DNA from: Salinimicrobium nanhaiense
GTDB lineage: Bacteria; Bacteroidota; Bacteroidia; Flavobacteriales; Flavobacteriaceae
Assembly (NCBI GenBank): GCA_012038135.1
Contig: JAAVJQ010000005.1
Location: 130,926 to 194,925 of the forward strand
DNA length: 64,000 nt
Direction of reading: 5' to 3'
The notes beneath the pieces are model-generated. The model ran no database searches. It had not been told where the DNA came from and saw only the letters and a program-made list of their open reading frames with translations. Within the stretch, counting starts at the first letter, position 1; the number at the start of each line of letters is the position of its first letter. The position numbers and the translations under genes are program-made. Below, one piece after another: positions 52,553 through 61,913 of the stretch.

Positions 52553-53638
52553 ATGTCTGAAATCTCTGCTGAATCTTCCATTTATTTTAATACAGAAGGT
52601 TATCAAAAATTCAACCATTTTATAAAGGAGAACCGGTTCACTAAAATGTTTGTTTTAGTAGACAGCAACACCCATGTTCATTGCCTTGCTCCATTTATGC
52701 AAAAACTGGAAAATGAAACTCCGGTCGAGGTCCTGGAAATTGAAGCCGGGGAAGAAAACAAAACGCTGGAGACCTGCAGTGGCTTATGGGAAGCTCTTTC
52801 AGAATTAGGAGCAGACCGAAAGAGTTTACTGCTCAACCTTGGAGGAGGAGTGGTCACAGATCTCGGCGGGTTTGTAGCTGCAGCTTTTAAAAGAGGCATA
52901 TCCTGTGTCCATTTCCCCACCACCCTCCTGGCTATGGTAGATGCAGCATTAGGTGGCAAAAATGGCGTTAATTTAGGTGCTCTAAAGAACCAGGTAGGTG
53001 TAATAAAAAAACCGGAAATGGTGATAGCAGATACTTCCTTTTTAGGAACTTTAAATGCAGCCGAAATGCGCAGCGGACTCGCAGAAATGCTAAAACACGG
53101 CCTAATTGCAGATGAAGATTACTGGAATCGTCTCAATTCCCTCGGAAATCTGGACCTTGATGATCTCGAAGGATTGATCAAAGAATCTGTAGTTATAAAA
53201 GAAAAAGTAGTACAGCAGGACCCTTTTGAAAAAGGTCTTCGCAAGAGCCTGAATTTTGGGCACACTCTGGGCCATGCCATAGAATCTTATTTTTTGGAAC
53301 AAAAAGATAAGAAGAAGCTATTTCATGGAGAAGCTGTGGCAGTAGGAATGGTTTTAGCGGCTTATCTTTCTTCGGAAATTGAGAATTTTCCGAAGCAGGA
53401 CCGGGACGAGATAAAGCAAAGTATCATTTCTCTCTACGGTAGAATTGATTTTACTGAAGAGGACAAGGGAAAAATAATCGACCTGCTGAAATTTGATAAA
53501 AAAAATGAAGGCGGAAAGATAAATTTTGTTCTTTTGCGGAAAATTGGTGAACCCATAGTAGATCGTGAGGTGCCTAACAGCCTTATATACGAAGCTTTTG
53601 AGTATTACCTTGATCCACAACCGAATGAACAACAGTAA
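52553..53638 (+). CDS. aroB: 3-dehydroquinate synthase
   Basis: The second step of the shikimate pathway, converting DAHP to 3-dehydroquinate with NAD+ and a divalent metal. The 361 residues show LNLGGGVVTDLGGFVA (NAD loop), CVHFPTTLLAMVDAALGGKN, GLAEMLKHGLI, and metal ligands in NFGHTLGHAIE and LFHGEAVAVGM. A TTG with a TATTTTCG box lies about 30 bp upstream (-33/-7-like, N16). It is followed by an acidic small protein gene. Confidence 0.95.
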   Translation: MSEISAESSIYFNTEGYQKFNHFIKENRFTKMFVLVDSNTHVHCLAPFMQKLENETPVEVLEIEAGEENKTLETCSGLWEALSELGADRKSLLLNLGGGVVTDLGGFVAAAFKRGISCVHFPTTLLAMVDAALGGKNGVNLGALKNQVGVIKKPEMVIADTSFLGTLNAAEMRSGLAEMLKHGLIADEDYWNRLNSLGNLDLDDLEGLIKESVVIKEKVVQQDPFEKGLRKSLNFGHTLGHAIESYFLEQKDKKKLFHGEAVAVGMVLAAYLSSEIENFPKQDRDEIKQSIISLYGRIDFTEEDKGKIIDLLKFDKKNEGGKINFVLLRKIGEPIVDREVPNSLIYEAFEYYLDPQPNEQQ

Positions 53639-53731
53639 AAAGAAAAAAGACTTTAAATTTTTTATTTATTTTAACGACAGCGCAAGATGTAATCGCTATT
53701 TTCGTTAAGAAGGAGGACTTAAAAATTATTT

Positions 53732-54058
53732 ATGAAAAGAATTATCGTTGACTACAAAAAGCTTACTCCCGAGATTTTGGGCCTACTGGTAGAGAAATAT
53801 CCCGATGGTTATGATGACGACCAGATCATTTCTTTCAAAAATGCTAAGAATGAAACTGTAGAAGCAGTAGAGGTGAGAACCGAAGATAGCATTTACCTGG
53901 TCAAAGTAAGTACCCGACTGGAAAATACCATGGCCAATTATGATGAAGACGATTATGATGACGCCGACTTTAATGAACCAATCGTAGAGATCCCTGAAAA
54001 AACCGAAGAAGAGGTTGAAGAGGATATTGATGAAGAAGACGAAGACGCCGAAGAATAA
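53732..54058 (+). CDS. Acidic conserved hypothetical protein
   Basis: The 108-residue protein has a short ordered part (about 1-70, LTPEILGLLVEKYPDGYDDD, then strands) and a very acidic tail of Glu and Asp. No family with known function is recognised; such proteins are common next to aroB/proline dehydrogenase in Flavobacteriaceae. A strong terminator follows at 54080. Confidence 0.75.
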   Translation: MKRIIVDYKKLTPEILGLLVEKYPDGYDDDQIISFKNAKNETVEAVEVRTEDSIYLVKVSTRLENTMANYDEDDYDDADFNEPIVEIPEKTEEEVEEDIDEEDEDAEE

Positions 54059-54079
54059 ACAATAAAATTAATAGACAGA

Positions 54080-54113
54080 AGCCGCTTAATTTTGAGTTAA
54101 GCGGCTTTTTTTT
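54080..54113 (+). terminator. Rho-independent terminator
   Basis: A 10-bp perfect stem AGCCGCTTAA/TTAAGCGGCT (54080..54089 with 54097..54106) is followed by an unbroken T run. It ends the transcript of the acidic protein gene. Confidence 0.92.
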
Positions 54114-54130
54114 ATGAATGAGCTAAAAGA

Positions 54131-54679
54131 TTAGGCGTGTTGCTCTTCATGCTTTCCTTCCTTGATCTCTTCAATCAGTTTTGCATTAAAGGCAGGAAGA
54201 TCGTCGGGATTTCTACTGGTTACAAAACCTTCATCTACTACAACTTCTTTATCTACCCAGTTTGCTCCCGCGTTGATAAGGTCGTCTTTCAAAGTATGGT
54301 AGGAAGTCATTGTTCTTCCTTTTACCACTCCCGCACTTATGAGTGTCCATGGTGCATGACAAATTGCTGCAACGGGTTTTTTCTGCTCAAAGAAATCTTT
54401 TACGAATTTCTGTGCGTCTTTATTGGTCCTCATATTATCGGGATTCATAACTCCGCCGGGCAGCATGAGCGCATTATAATCTGAGGCACTTACATCCCCA
54501 AGTGTTTTGTCCACTTTGTATTCTTTGGACCAGTCGGTTTTATCCCAGGCTTTGATCTTATCTTTTTCAGGACTTATGATATGTACTTCAAAACCTTCTT
54601 TTTCCATGGCTTCCTTTGGGGAAGTCAATTCTACTTCTTCAAATCCATTCGTGGCTAATATTGCTACTTTCTTATTCAT
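54131..54679 (-). CDS. DJ-1/PfpI-family protein (YhbO-type)
   Basis: The 182-residue protein has the class I glutamine amidotransferase-like fold with the nucleophile elbow AAICHAP (C107) and the partner Glu in NGFEEVEL. His follows C107, as in PfpI/YhbO proteins. Proposed roles of the family are deglycase/glyoxalase-like or chaperone activity in stress; which applies here is not decidable. Confidence 0.88.
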   Translation of the reverse strand: MNKKVAILATNGFEEVELTSPKEAMEKEGFEVHIISPEKDKIKAWDKTDWSKEYKVDKTLGDVSASDYNALMLPGGVMNPDNMRTNKDAQKFVKDFFEQKKPVAAICHAPWTLISAGVVKGRTMTSYHTLKDDLINAGANWVDKEVVVDEGFVTSRNPDDLPAFNAKLIEEIKEGKHEEQHA

Positions 54680-54786
54680 AGTTATAGTTTTTTGGTTCTA
54701 CATCTAATCATGAATAAGATAGTTAGAAGGCAGGACAATCTGTGCTAAAACGCCTTTAAAATTGGGGTGGTTAAGGTTAAACTTAG

Positions 54787-55812
54787 CTAAGAGCCGGATT
54801 TTTTTTCTTCCTGCTTTTTCCTTTCTTCCTCGTCTTTGTCTGTATGGGACTGCAGGGTATCCAGAATACGCTTTTCATCGATCAACTGCCCCCGTTTGGA
54901 TTCCAATCTCTGTAATTCCTGATAAATGGCAGGTTCGGCATATTCATTGGGTTCTACTTTCTCTTTTTTATGAAGTGCATACTGCACGGTAAATTCGGCT
55001 CCAAAAAATACAATAAGACAGGTATAATAAACCCAGAGCAGGATAAGTACAACAGAAGATGCACCACCATAGACTGAAGCCGGATCACTCTGTCCAAAAT
55101 AAAATCCTATTGCATATTCGGCGATTAGAAATAAGGCTGTCGTCAACATTGCGCCCAGAGAGGTAGTTTTCCACCTCAATTTTACATCGGGAAGCCATTT
55201 GAAGATGGCCGCAAAGAGGGACATAATAATGGTAAAGGAAAGCAGGAAATCGACCACGTCCAGTAAAAAAGTTGTAATTCCGGGAGCTATGGAGGCAACA
55301 TAGTCTCTAACTGCTCTCAAAATCGTGGAAATGATGAGCGAAATCAAAAGTAAAAGCCCCAATACCAATACCATTCCCAGGGAGACGACCCGATTTATGA
55401 CTATCCTTTTTACGTTATTCTTTTTGGCAGCTATGTTCCAAATATTATTCATGGCAGCTTTGAGTTGAAAGAATACTCCGGTGGCACCGAACAGCAAAAA
55501 AAAGAATCCGAAAATCAAAGCCCATGTGGAACTTTGGTCCAGGGCGGCCGCAGCAACCATTGCTTCGATAGATCTTGCAGCCTCAACTCCAATAAATTCC
55601 CCAATTTCGGTAGTGATCCTCCCCTGCACCGCCTCCTCCCCAAAGAAGTACCCGGCCACTGTAACAACAATAATGATAAGGGAGGGCAAAGAAAACAATG
55701 CATAATAAGCAATCGTTGCACTTCTCGCCCAGGGATCATTCCGGTCCCAACTGAAGTATGCCCTTTTCAGCAGATTGAAAAATGTCTTGGTTTTACGTTT
55801 TATGTTAGGCAT
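54787..55812 (-). CDS. YihY/virulence factor BrkB family membrane protein
   Basis: The 341-residue inner-membrane protein has about six spans and the family motifs DPWARSATIAYYALFSLPSL, VEAARSIEAMVAAAA and YGGASSVVLILLWVYYTCLIVFFGAEF. A Lys/Glu-rich cytosolic tail ends the protein. The biochemical role of the family is unknown (it was once mis-assigned as RNase BN). Confidence 0.9.
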   Translation of the reverse strand: MPNIKRKTKTFFNLLKRAYFSWDRNDPWARSATIAYYALFSLPSLIIIVVTVAGYFFGEEAVQGRITTEIGEFIGVEAARSIEAMVAAAALDQSSTWALIFGFFFLLFGATGVFFQLKAAMNNIWNIAAKKNNVKRIVINRVVSLGMVLVLGLLLLISLIISTILRAVRDYVASIAPGITTFLLDVVDFLLSFTIIMSLFAAIFKWLPDVKLRWKTTSLGAMLTTALFLIAEYAIGFYFGQSDPASVYGGASSVVLILLWVYYTCLIVFFGAEFTVQYALHKKEKVEPNEYAEPAIYQELQRLESKRGQLIDEKRILDTLQSHTDKDEEERKKQEEKKSGS

Positions 55813-55842
55813 AATTGCTGCTCGTTGGCTTGAATTTAATAA

Positions 55843-55877
55843 AAAAACCCTCTAAACATGCTGCTTAGAGGGTTTTT
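55843..55877 (-). terminator. Terminator after the Lrp-type regulator gene
   Basis: An 11-bp perfect stem AAACCCTCTAA/TTAGAGGGTTT (55845..55855 with 55865..55875) is flanked by A and T runs on both sides, so it is potentially bidirectional. It lies just beyond the Lrp gene and before the BrkB gene. Confidence 0.88.
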
Positions 55878-55894
55878 AATAAGACTTTAATACA

Positions 55895-56374
55895 CTAAAG
55901 ATTCTCAAAAATCGAATGCATTAGTCGCTTTTTGTCGTTGATGCTTTCTTCAAGCGAGATCATTGTTTCTGTGCGGTACACACCTTCAATATCGTCAAGC
56001 TTGAAAATGATCTCTTTTGCATGTTGTGTGTCACGCGCCCGAATTTTACAGAAAACATTAAACTTTCCCGTGGTCACGTGAGCAACAGTCACAAATGGTA
56101 TTTCATTGATGCGTTCCAGAACAAATTTTGTCTGGGAGGTATTCTGAAGAAATATTCCCACATATGCAATAAAAGCGTAACCCAGTTTTTCGTAATTGAG
56201 CGTTAGGGAAGATCCTAAAATGATCCCCGCCTCTTCCATTTTCTTTACTCTAACATGAACCGTACCTGCCGAAATATTGAGTTTCTTCGCTATATCGGTA
56301 AATGGGGTACGCGTATTATCAATCAACATGTTCAGGATCTGGTGATCTGTTTCATCTAATCTAAACTTTGCCAT
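55895..56374 (-). CDS. Lrp/AsnC-family regulator
   Basis: The 159-residue transcription regulator has an N-terminal AsnC winged helix (LDETDHQILNMLIDNTRTPFTDIAKKLNISAGTVHVRVKKM pattern) and a C-terminal RAM effector domain (about 70-145). It probably responds to an amino acid. Targets are unknown; the proline dehydrogenase gene is nearby but no binding site was identified. Confidence 0.92.
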   Translation of the reverse strand: MAKFRLDETDHQILNMLIDNTRTPFTDIAKKLNISAGTVHVRVKKMEEAGIILGSSLTLNYEKLGYAFIAYVGIFLQNTSQTKFVLERINEIPFVTVAHVTTGKFNVFCKIRARDTQHAKEIIFKLDDIEGVYRTETMISLEESINDKKRLMHSIFENL

Positions 56375-56467
56375 ATCTTCTCTTTTGTAGATTCTCCTAT
56401 ATTTTAAATGAAGTACAAAATTAGCACAAAATAATTAGATTATAAATAATATTAATGGAATATGAGG

Positions 56468-57616
56468 CTATTTTATTAATAACTTCTCTTTATTTAACAA
56501 AATAGCCTCTACTATATCGTTTTCGGAAAGTGGGGTTTCATCTATATTCTCAACGACTTCCCCTTTACAATTGATTTCTTTGTGGCCGTAGTGACTCAAA
56601 ACAGGCGCCATAGTGGCTACTGTAGCCACGAAAATGACCTCTCCTGCCTTTATTTTTTCTGAATATTGAATGGCTACATCTACCTTTTCTCCGGCGACCA
56701 CTGCATTACGCAAAATGACATCATAGAAATTCTTTTGATTCTCCGGAATTAAAAAATATGCCTCAAAATTTTCCTGAAGATAAGATCCTGAAGCTATAGT
56801 TCTTAAAACAGTTAGTATTGAAAAAGTGAAGAATTCCCGTGTTTTTTCCCGCAGGTAATCCTCCTGAAAATGACCGCATTCAAAAAGTATCGTAGGTACT
56901 CCCTGCGCCTGAAAGTAATCTCCGGAACAATTGAGATTAAATGAGTCATCAAATCTTCCTACCTGATTTGGTATAATTTCTTGTAGGGCTGTATTCATGG
57001 AAACGATCACCTGCATTGCTTTTTTTCTATTTTCGTTTATAGTGCGGGATGAATCCATAGAAGGTGCTAAAAAAGACAGCGTAGCAGGATGTGCCTTCTC
57101 TCCTGCTCCAAAAATAGTACGCTGATCATGTAAATTGAGACAGAAATGTGGAGCGAATTTTTCAAAACATTCCCTAAGCACCTTACTTTCCGGCTCCTTA
57201 TTAGCCAGAGCATCCCTATTTAGGTCCACTCCATTCACATTTTCCCGTGTATAGCGATCAGCTCCGTCGGGATTGAGCATGGGAATGATGAGCAAAGTGA
57301 CCTGCTGCAATAACTCTTTTACCTCCGGGTCTTCCTTACTATTGAGAAAAAAATTAAGCAGGTCAAGGATCCCTTTTGTGGTGGTAGTTTCATTCCCATG
57401 CATTTGCGACCAGGCAAGAATTTTCACCGGACCATTTCCTGCCTGAATGGTCTCTATTGGAAGATTTAAAAAAGACCGACCAATCTCCTGAACAGGATAT
57501 TCTTTTTTTAACTCCTCTAATTGTTTCTCCAGATCATTTCGGGAGAGATATCTACCCTTTATTTCTGAAGCTCTAAACCTACCATAACTGCTAAAAAATT
57601 CACTCGTGCTATTCAT
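56468..57616 (-). CDS. M14-family zinc carboxypeptidase
   Basis: The 382-residue peptidase has the M14 zinc ligands in SQMHGNETTTT (HxxE) and a His in CLNLHDQR, substrate residues NPDGADRYTRENVNGVDLNRDA and the catalytic Glu in LFECGHFQ. No signal peptide, so it is cytosolic. A GTTTAC-N4-GTAAAT palindrome begins at the base next to its ATG (57617..57632). The same palindrome covers the start of the divergent XRE regulator, which suggests co-regulation. Confidence 0.88.
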   Translation of the reverse strand: MNSTSEFFSSYGRFRASEIKGRYLSRNDLEKQLEELKKEYPVQEIGRSFLNLPIETIQAGNGPVKILAWSQMHGNETTTTKGILDLLNFFLNSKEDPEVKELLQQVTLLIIPMLNPDGADRYTRENVNGVDLNRDALANKEPESKVLRECFEKFAPHFCLNLHDQRTIFGAGEKAHPATLSFLAPSMDSSRTINENRKKAMQVIVSMNTALQEIIPNQVGRFDDSFNLNCSGDYFQAQGVPTILFECGHFQEDYLREKTREFFTFSILTVLRTIASGSYLQENFEAYFLIPENQKNFYDVILRNAVVAGEKVDVAIQYSEKIKAGEVIFVATVATMAPVLSHYGHKEINCKGEVVENIDETPLSENDIVEAILLNKEKLLIK

Positions 57617-57903
57617 GTTTACAAAAGTAAATAAACCAAAAATTACATCTGTAAACAGAGTAAAGGCTTCTCCTTGTCTACTTATGTAAACAGCAACTAT
57701 AAGCTTGTAAACTGCTGCTGTGGAAAGTTTCCTAAGTATTTAATCTAGATAGTTAAATAGCTGTATTTTAGATATTTAAGTACCTTCAAGTATATCAAAT
57801 ATTGAAGGGTTTTATTGATTTACATCTGGTAATTGTGTAACTGGATCAAATGTTTTACATTTGTAAATAACAGAAAACTTTATATTTGTTTACAATGGTA
57901 AAC
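57617..57903. promoter_or_regulatory. Cluster of GTTTAC-N4-GTAAAC operators between M14 and XRE genes
   Basis: Five dyads with the same half-sites and 4-bp spacer: 57617..57632 (GTTTAC-GTAAAT, touching the M14 start), 57641..57656 (AATTAC-GTAAAC), 57676..57691 (GTCTAC-GTAAAC), 57853..57868 (TTTTAC-GTAAAT) and 57888..57903 (GTTTAC-GTAAAC, perfect). Half-sites also occur at 57707 and 57818. The last two sit on the -33 and -7/start region of the XRE gene and are centred 35 bp apart. Confidence 0.85.
57860..57888 (+). promoter_or_regulatory. Promoter of the XRE gene
   Basis: TTTG (57860..57863), 17 bp, TATATTTG (57881..57888): a perfect match to the Bacteroidota consensus. Transcription should start at about 57894, at or next to the ATG at 57895, so the mRNA may be leaderless. 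Confidence 0.75.
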
Positions 57904-58329
57904 GTTGAAGAATTTACAAACCGACTCAATAAGATCATGGAATATTATGATCTTTCTGCAGCTTCTTTTGCCGACAAAATTGAGGTTGGCCGCTCCTCTA
58001 TTTCCCATTTGCTTTCAGGGAGAAATAAACCCAGCCTGGATTTTGTAATGAAGATCGTGAAGGCTTTTCCCGAAGTAGAACTTTACTGGCTGCTCAATGG
58101 AAAAGGTTCTTTTCCGAAGAGAACAGAATCTGTAGTTAAAGAAGAAAGAGCTGTCGCTCCGGGAAATTCCACAGGAGAGGATTTGTTTTCCTCCTCTGCT
58201 CCCATTCCTGAAGAGACTGTTTCAGAAATGGCTTCAGGAATCGGAAAAAACATCCATAAGATCGTGATCTTCTATACCGACGGGACTTTTGATGCCTTTG
58301 AGAATGGTGAAGGAAGAAAAAGATCTTAA
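57895..58329 (+). CDS. XRE-family HTH regulator, probably autorepressed
   Basis: The 144-residue protein has an N-terminal Cro/C1-type helix-turn-helix (about 5-60: LNKIMEYYDLSAASFADKIE, VGRSSISHLLSGRNKPSL) followed by a linker and a C-terminal strand region (IHKIVIFYTDGTFDAFE). The ATG at 57895 is chosen because it follows a full promoter and lies inside the operator spacer; a TTG three codons earlier is part of the -7 box. Binding of the product to the five dyads in front of it and of the M14 gene is inferred from position. Confidence 0.88.
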   Translation: MVNVEEFTNRLNKIMEYYDLSAASFADKIEVGRSSISHLLSGRNKPSLDFVMKIVKAFPEVELYWLLNGKGSFPKRTESVVKEERAVAPGNSTGEDLFSSSAPIPEETVSEMASGIGKNIHKIVIFYTDGTFDAFENGEGRKRS

Positions 58330-58338
58330 ATTTGGGGC

Positions 58339-58713
58339 ATGAAAAAACTATTCCTGGGATTACTTTCCGCAGTAAGCCTGAGCTCCTGCTTCCAACCCGA
58401 ACGCAACTGCAGCGATTTTAAGACGGGTACCTTTGAGTTTGAATCTTATTTGGAGGGTGAACTTGTGAAAAGCCGGTTTGTGCGCAATGACAGCATCGAA
58501 ATCGATTTTTTTAGAGGAAAGTCAGATACTTCCTCGATAAGATGGATCAATAACTGTGAATACATCATTGCCAATAAGAACCCTAAAAACCGGGCAGAAG
58601 AAAAACCTATCCACATCAAAATCCTTACGACTAAAGGAAATACCTACACTTTTGAATATGGACTGGTGGGAGAATCTAAAAAACAACGCGGAACGGTAGT
58701 AAAAGTTGAATAA
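58339..58713 (+). CDS. Small lipoprotein
   Basis: The 124-residue protein has a lipoprotein signal (SLSSC, Cys17) and a compact beta-rich mature part (FKTGTFEFESYLEGELVKSR, ITTK-like IKILTTKGNTYTFEYG) with two further Cys. It follows the XRE gene by 9 bp and is likely co-transcribed. Homologues near topoisomerase IV genes are sometimes mislabelled as that enzyme; no enzyme motif is present. Confidence 0.72.
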   Translation: MKKLFLGLLSAVSLSSCFQPERNCSDFKTGTFEFESYLEGELVKSRFVRNDSIEIDFFRGKSDTSSIRWINNCEYIIANKNPKNRAEEKPIHIKILTTKGNTYTFEYGLVGESKKQRGTVVKVE

Positions 58714-58760
58714 AAAAGGGTAACTAACAGCCACCCCTGGAATTCTTTAAAACATACCGC

Positions 58761-59216
58761 TTACAATTTACTGTTTTTCTTAATTAATTCATTCTGTTCC
58801 TGCATCAATTCATTAAGATTCGTGAGGAGTTCGATATCTTTTGGAGTACTTACGGTTTTATTTTTAGGATCTTCGGCTTTTTTTCTAAACCTGTTCATGA
58901 ATTTTACCACAAGGAAGACAGTAAAACCTATCACGAGAAAATCAATAAAGACTTCTATTAAAAGTCCATAGCCCACGGCTATCTCCTCCACTGCCTGGGT
59001 AGTTTCTGTGGCCGGAATCGCTTCCTTTAAAATATATTTTCTATCGGCATATTTGATCCTGCCCGTTAACATGGACAGGGGCGGCATCACCACCTGCTTG
59101 ACCAGAACATCTACGACTCGGTTAAAAGCGGTACCAATGATGATACCTACCGCCATGTCGATCATATTACCTTTTACGGCAAACTCCTTAAATTCTTTAA
59201 ATAAATTCAGTGCCAT
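58761..59216 (-). CDS. mscL: Large-conductance mechanosensitive channel
   Basis: The 151-residue MscL channel opens under hypo-osmotic membrane tension. N-terminal FKEFAVKGNMIDMAVGIIIGTAF and first span, periplasmic loop, second span (FIDFLVIGFTVFLVVKFMNRF) and a cytosolic helix are all typical. Its start is directly next to the parC stop (59216/59217). Confidence 0.95.
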   Translation of the reverse strand: MALNLFKEFKEFAVKGNMIDMAVGIIIGTAFNRVVDVLVKQVVMPPLSMLTGRIKYADRKYILKEAIPATETTQAVEEIAVGYGLLIEVFIDFLVIGFTVFLVVKFMNRFRKKAEDPKNKTVSTPKDIELLTNLNELMQEQNELIKKNSKL

Positions 59217-61913
59217 CTATTCCTCAAAAAGTTTGATCTGCGACTCATCTGTGGGACCGGATTTCTTCTGAAGTTTTTCTCTGGAAAAATTAGGTGTATC
59301 TCCTTCAGCAGCATTATTATTTGATGTATCCACAGCTTCTTCATCTATTACTTCCATGTCTTCGGGGGCAGTCTCTTCGGGCTCTACAAAAGGCCTTGGA
59401 TCAAGTAGATTGATCTGCTTTACTTTTTCCGTAGTTAACTGATTTCCAAGAGCCTTTATGCCTTTTATTGAAATGAATTCTTCAAGTTCAAAAAGATCAT
59501 TCGGCTTCTGATCTTTTCCGCGGGTCTTTCCGTAGACGATCTCTGCAACAGGGAGATAGTCTGTTGATACCACCTCCAGATAGGACTTGGGATGATCTCC
59601 TATGAAATTCTCTTCTTTATCTTCATTTTCTATAAGGAATCGCTTTACATAAAAACGCTCTTTTTCTCCCTCCCAATAGATCGCGGAGATCGGCTTTTTA
59701 AGTGACCATTTTTCAAGCACAATGATGTCTTCGTCGAATCTTGTAGTAAGCTCGGGCTTTATGGTTTTGGCGACTCCATTTTGAGTAATGATTAAAAGTC
59801 GATCCTCTCCTTTAAATTCCCCCAGCAGCTCTCCTCTTTCATCTACATTAAGCCTCCTAACCACTTCATCAAACCAGATCCTTCTGGGTTTCAAAGTGGA
59901 AACTCCTTCTTCCTTAAGCTCAATCTTTTTAACCGGATATTTGGTCACGATATTTCCTTTAACAGCCCTGCCTTTAATGGCCATATCTGCAAAATCTACT
60001 TCAAATTTCAGCTTTTTGATGCTGCCCACCTGTCGTAGATATACCATAACCACTTCGGCCTCTCCATTTGGATTAGCTGAAAAATAGATCACTTCAGAAC
60101 CCTTTTTCCCCTGGGTAATATCGTACTCCCTATCCCTGGTCACAGAAGTCACTGCAAACCTTTTTATATAAGAAGCCCCGCCTTTTCCGTCTTTATAGAT
60201 CAGGTTATAAATAGTTCTGCGGTCTTTCTTCTTGAAAATGGCAACATGGATAATATCTTTTCCGATAAAAGTCTTGGAATCAACTTTTGTAATTACGACT
60301 TTTCCTTCGCGGGTAAAACAGATCACATCATCAATGTCTGAACAATCGGTGACATATTCATCCTTCTTAAGGGCTGTGCCCACAAACCCTTCCTGTCGGT
60401 TTACGTACAGTTTTGTATTGCGGATAACCACTTTTGTAGCTTCGATATCATCAAAAAGACGCAGCTCGGTCTTTCTTTCCTTACCTGCTCCATATTCCTT
60501 CTTAAGCCTCGTGAAATATGCTACCGCATAATCCACCAGGTGATCAAGATGATGTTTTATTTTAGCGATCTCGCCTTCAAGGGCTTCGATCTTTTGTTGT
60601 GCCTTCTCCAGGTCGAATTTCGAAATACGTTTGATCCTGATCTCGGTAAGACGTAAAATATCCTCTTCGGTTACTGCGCGTTTCAGGTGCGTAGTGTGTG
60701 GCTTTAAACCAACATCGATAGCCCTTATCACTCCTTCCCAGGTTTCCTCTTCTTCAATATCGCGATATATTCTCTCTTCGATAAAAATTCTTTCCAGGGA
60801 AGCGAAATGCCATTGCTCCTGAAATTCTTCAAGCCTTACTTCGAGATCCTGTTTTAGCAGGCTCAAAGTGTGATCTGTAGATCTTCTAAGAATATCAGAA
60901 ACTCCCAGAAAAGCCGGTTTATTATCTATGATAATACAGCTTAACGGCGGAAGGGAAATTTCACAGTTGGTAAAGGCGTAGAGTGCGTCAATAGTCTTGT
61001 CGGGAGAAATTCCTCCCGGTAAGTGAATAAGGATCTCTACGTCACTGGAGGTATTGTCCTCTATTTTTTTGATCTTGATCTTTCCTTTGTCATTGGCTTT
61101 GAGGATAGAATCAATTAAAGTAGAAGTATTGGTACTAAAAGGTATTTCTTTTATTACCAGCGTATTTTTATCGAGCTGAGATATTTTTGCCCGAACCCGT
61201 ACCCGGCCGCCTCTCATCCCGTCGTTGTAGTTCGTGATGTCTGCTATTCCTCCCGTAACAAAATCGGGGTATAGCTTAAATTTCTTGCCCTGCAGATGCT
61301 TTATACTGGCATCAATAAGTTCGTTGAAATTATGAGGAAGAATACGGGTGCTTAAACCTACGGCGATTCCTTCTGCTCCCTGGGCAAGTAAGAGCGGAAA
61401 CATTACAGGTAAATTTACAGGTTCCTTTTTACGCCCGTCATAGGATAATTGCCAGTTGGTGATCTTTGGATTGTAAACAACATCAAGGGCAAATTTGGAA
61501 AGACGGGCTTCAATATAACGTGAAGCGGCCGCTCCATCCCCCGTGAGGATGTTACCCCAGTTTCCTTGAGTATCAATTAATATATCTTTTTGGCCGATCT
61601 GTACCATGGCATCACCAATACTCGCATCCCCGTGAGGGTGGTACTGCATGGTATGACCTACGATGTTGGCAACCTTATTGTACCGGCCGTCATCAAGGTC
61701 CTTCATGGAATGCATGATGCGGCGCTGTACAGGTTTAAAGCCGTCTTCAAGTGCCGGAACAGCTCTTTCGAGAATAACATAGGAAGCATAGTCAAGAAAC
61801 CAGTCTTTGTACATCCCGGTTACCTTGATAAGCGATTCTTTATTATCTGAATTTACCTCTCCGTTCTGTTCAAATTGTTCGTCCTTAGGATCGTCAAAAT
61901 TTTCGTTCTCCAT
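59217..61913 (-). CDS. parC: DNA topoisomerase IV subunit A
   Basis: The DNA-cleaving subunit of topoisomerase IV, which decatenates daughter chromosomes. The 898 residues include the breakage-reunion domain with Y133 preceded by R132 (AAASRYIEARLS), the HPHGDASIG region and a C-terminal beta-pinwheel domain. Acidic N- and C-terminal extensions are present. It lies in the operon parE - small membrane protein - parC - mscL with abutting genes. Confidence 0.95.
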   Translation of the reverse strand: MENENFDDPKDEQFEQNGEVNSDNKESLIKVTGMYKDWFLDYASYVILERAVPALEDGFKPVQRRIMHSMKDLDDGRYNKVANIVGHTMQYHPHGDASIGDAMVQIGQKDILIDTQGNWGNILTGDGAAASRYIEARLSKFALDVVYNPKITNWQLSYDGRKKEPVNLPVMFPLLLAQGAEGIAVGLSTRILPHNFNELIDASIKHLQGKKFKLYPDFVTGGIADITNYNDGMRGGRVRVRAKISQLDKNTLVIKEIPFSTNTSTLIDSILKANDKGKIKIKKIEDNTSSDVEILIHLPGGISPDKTIDALYAFTNCEISLPPLSCIIIDNKPAFLGVSDILRRSTDHTLSLLKQDLEVRLEEFQEQWHFASLERIFIEERIYRDIEEEETWEGVIRAIDVGLKPHTTHLKRAVTEEDILRLTEIRIKRISKFDLEKAQQKIEALEGEIAKIKHHLDHLVDYAVAYFTRLKKEYGAGKERKTELRLFDDIEATKVVIRNTKLYVNRQEGFVGTALKKDEYVTDCSDIDDVICFTREGKVVITKVDSKTFIGKDIIHVAIFKKKDRRTIYNLIYKDGKGGASYIKRFAVTSVTRDREYDITQGKKGSEVIYFSANPNGEAEVVMVYLRQVGSIKKLKFEVDFADMAIKGRAVKGNIVTKYPVKKIELKEEGVSTLKPRRIWFDEVVRRLNVDERGELLGEFKGEDRLLIITQNGVAKTIKPELTTRFDEDIIVLEKWSLKKPISAIYWEGEKERFYVKRFLIENEDKEENFIGDHPKSYLEVVSTDYLPVAEIVYGKTRGKDQKPNDLFELEEFISIKGIKALGNQLTTEKVKQINLLDPRPFVEPEETAPEDMEVIDEEAVDTSNNNAAEGDTPNFSREKLQKKSGPTDESQIKLFEE

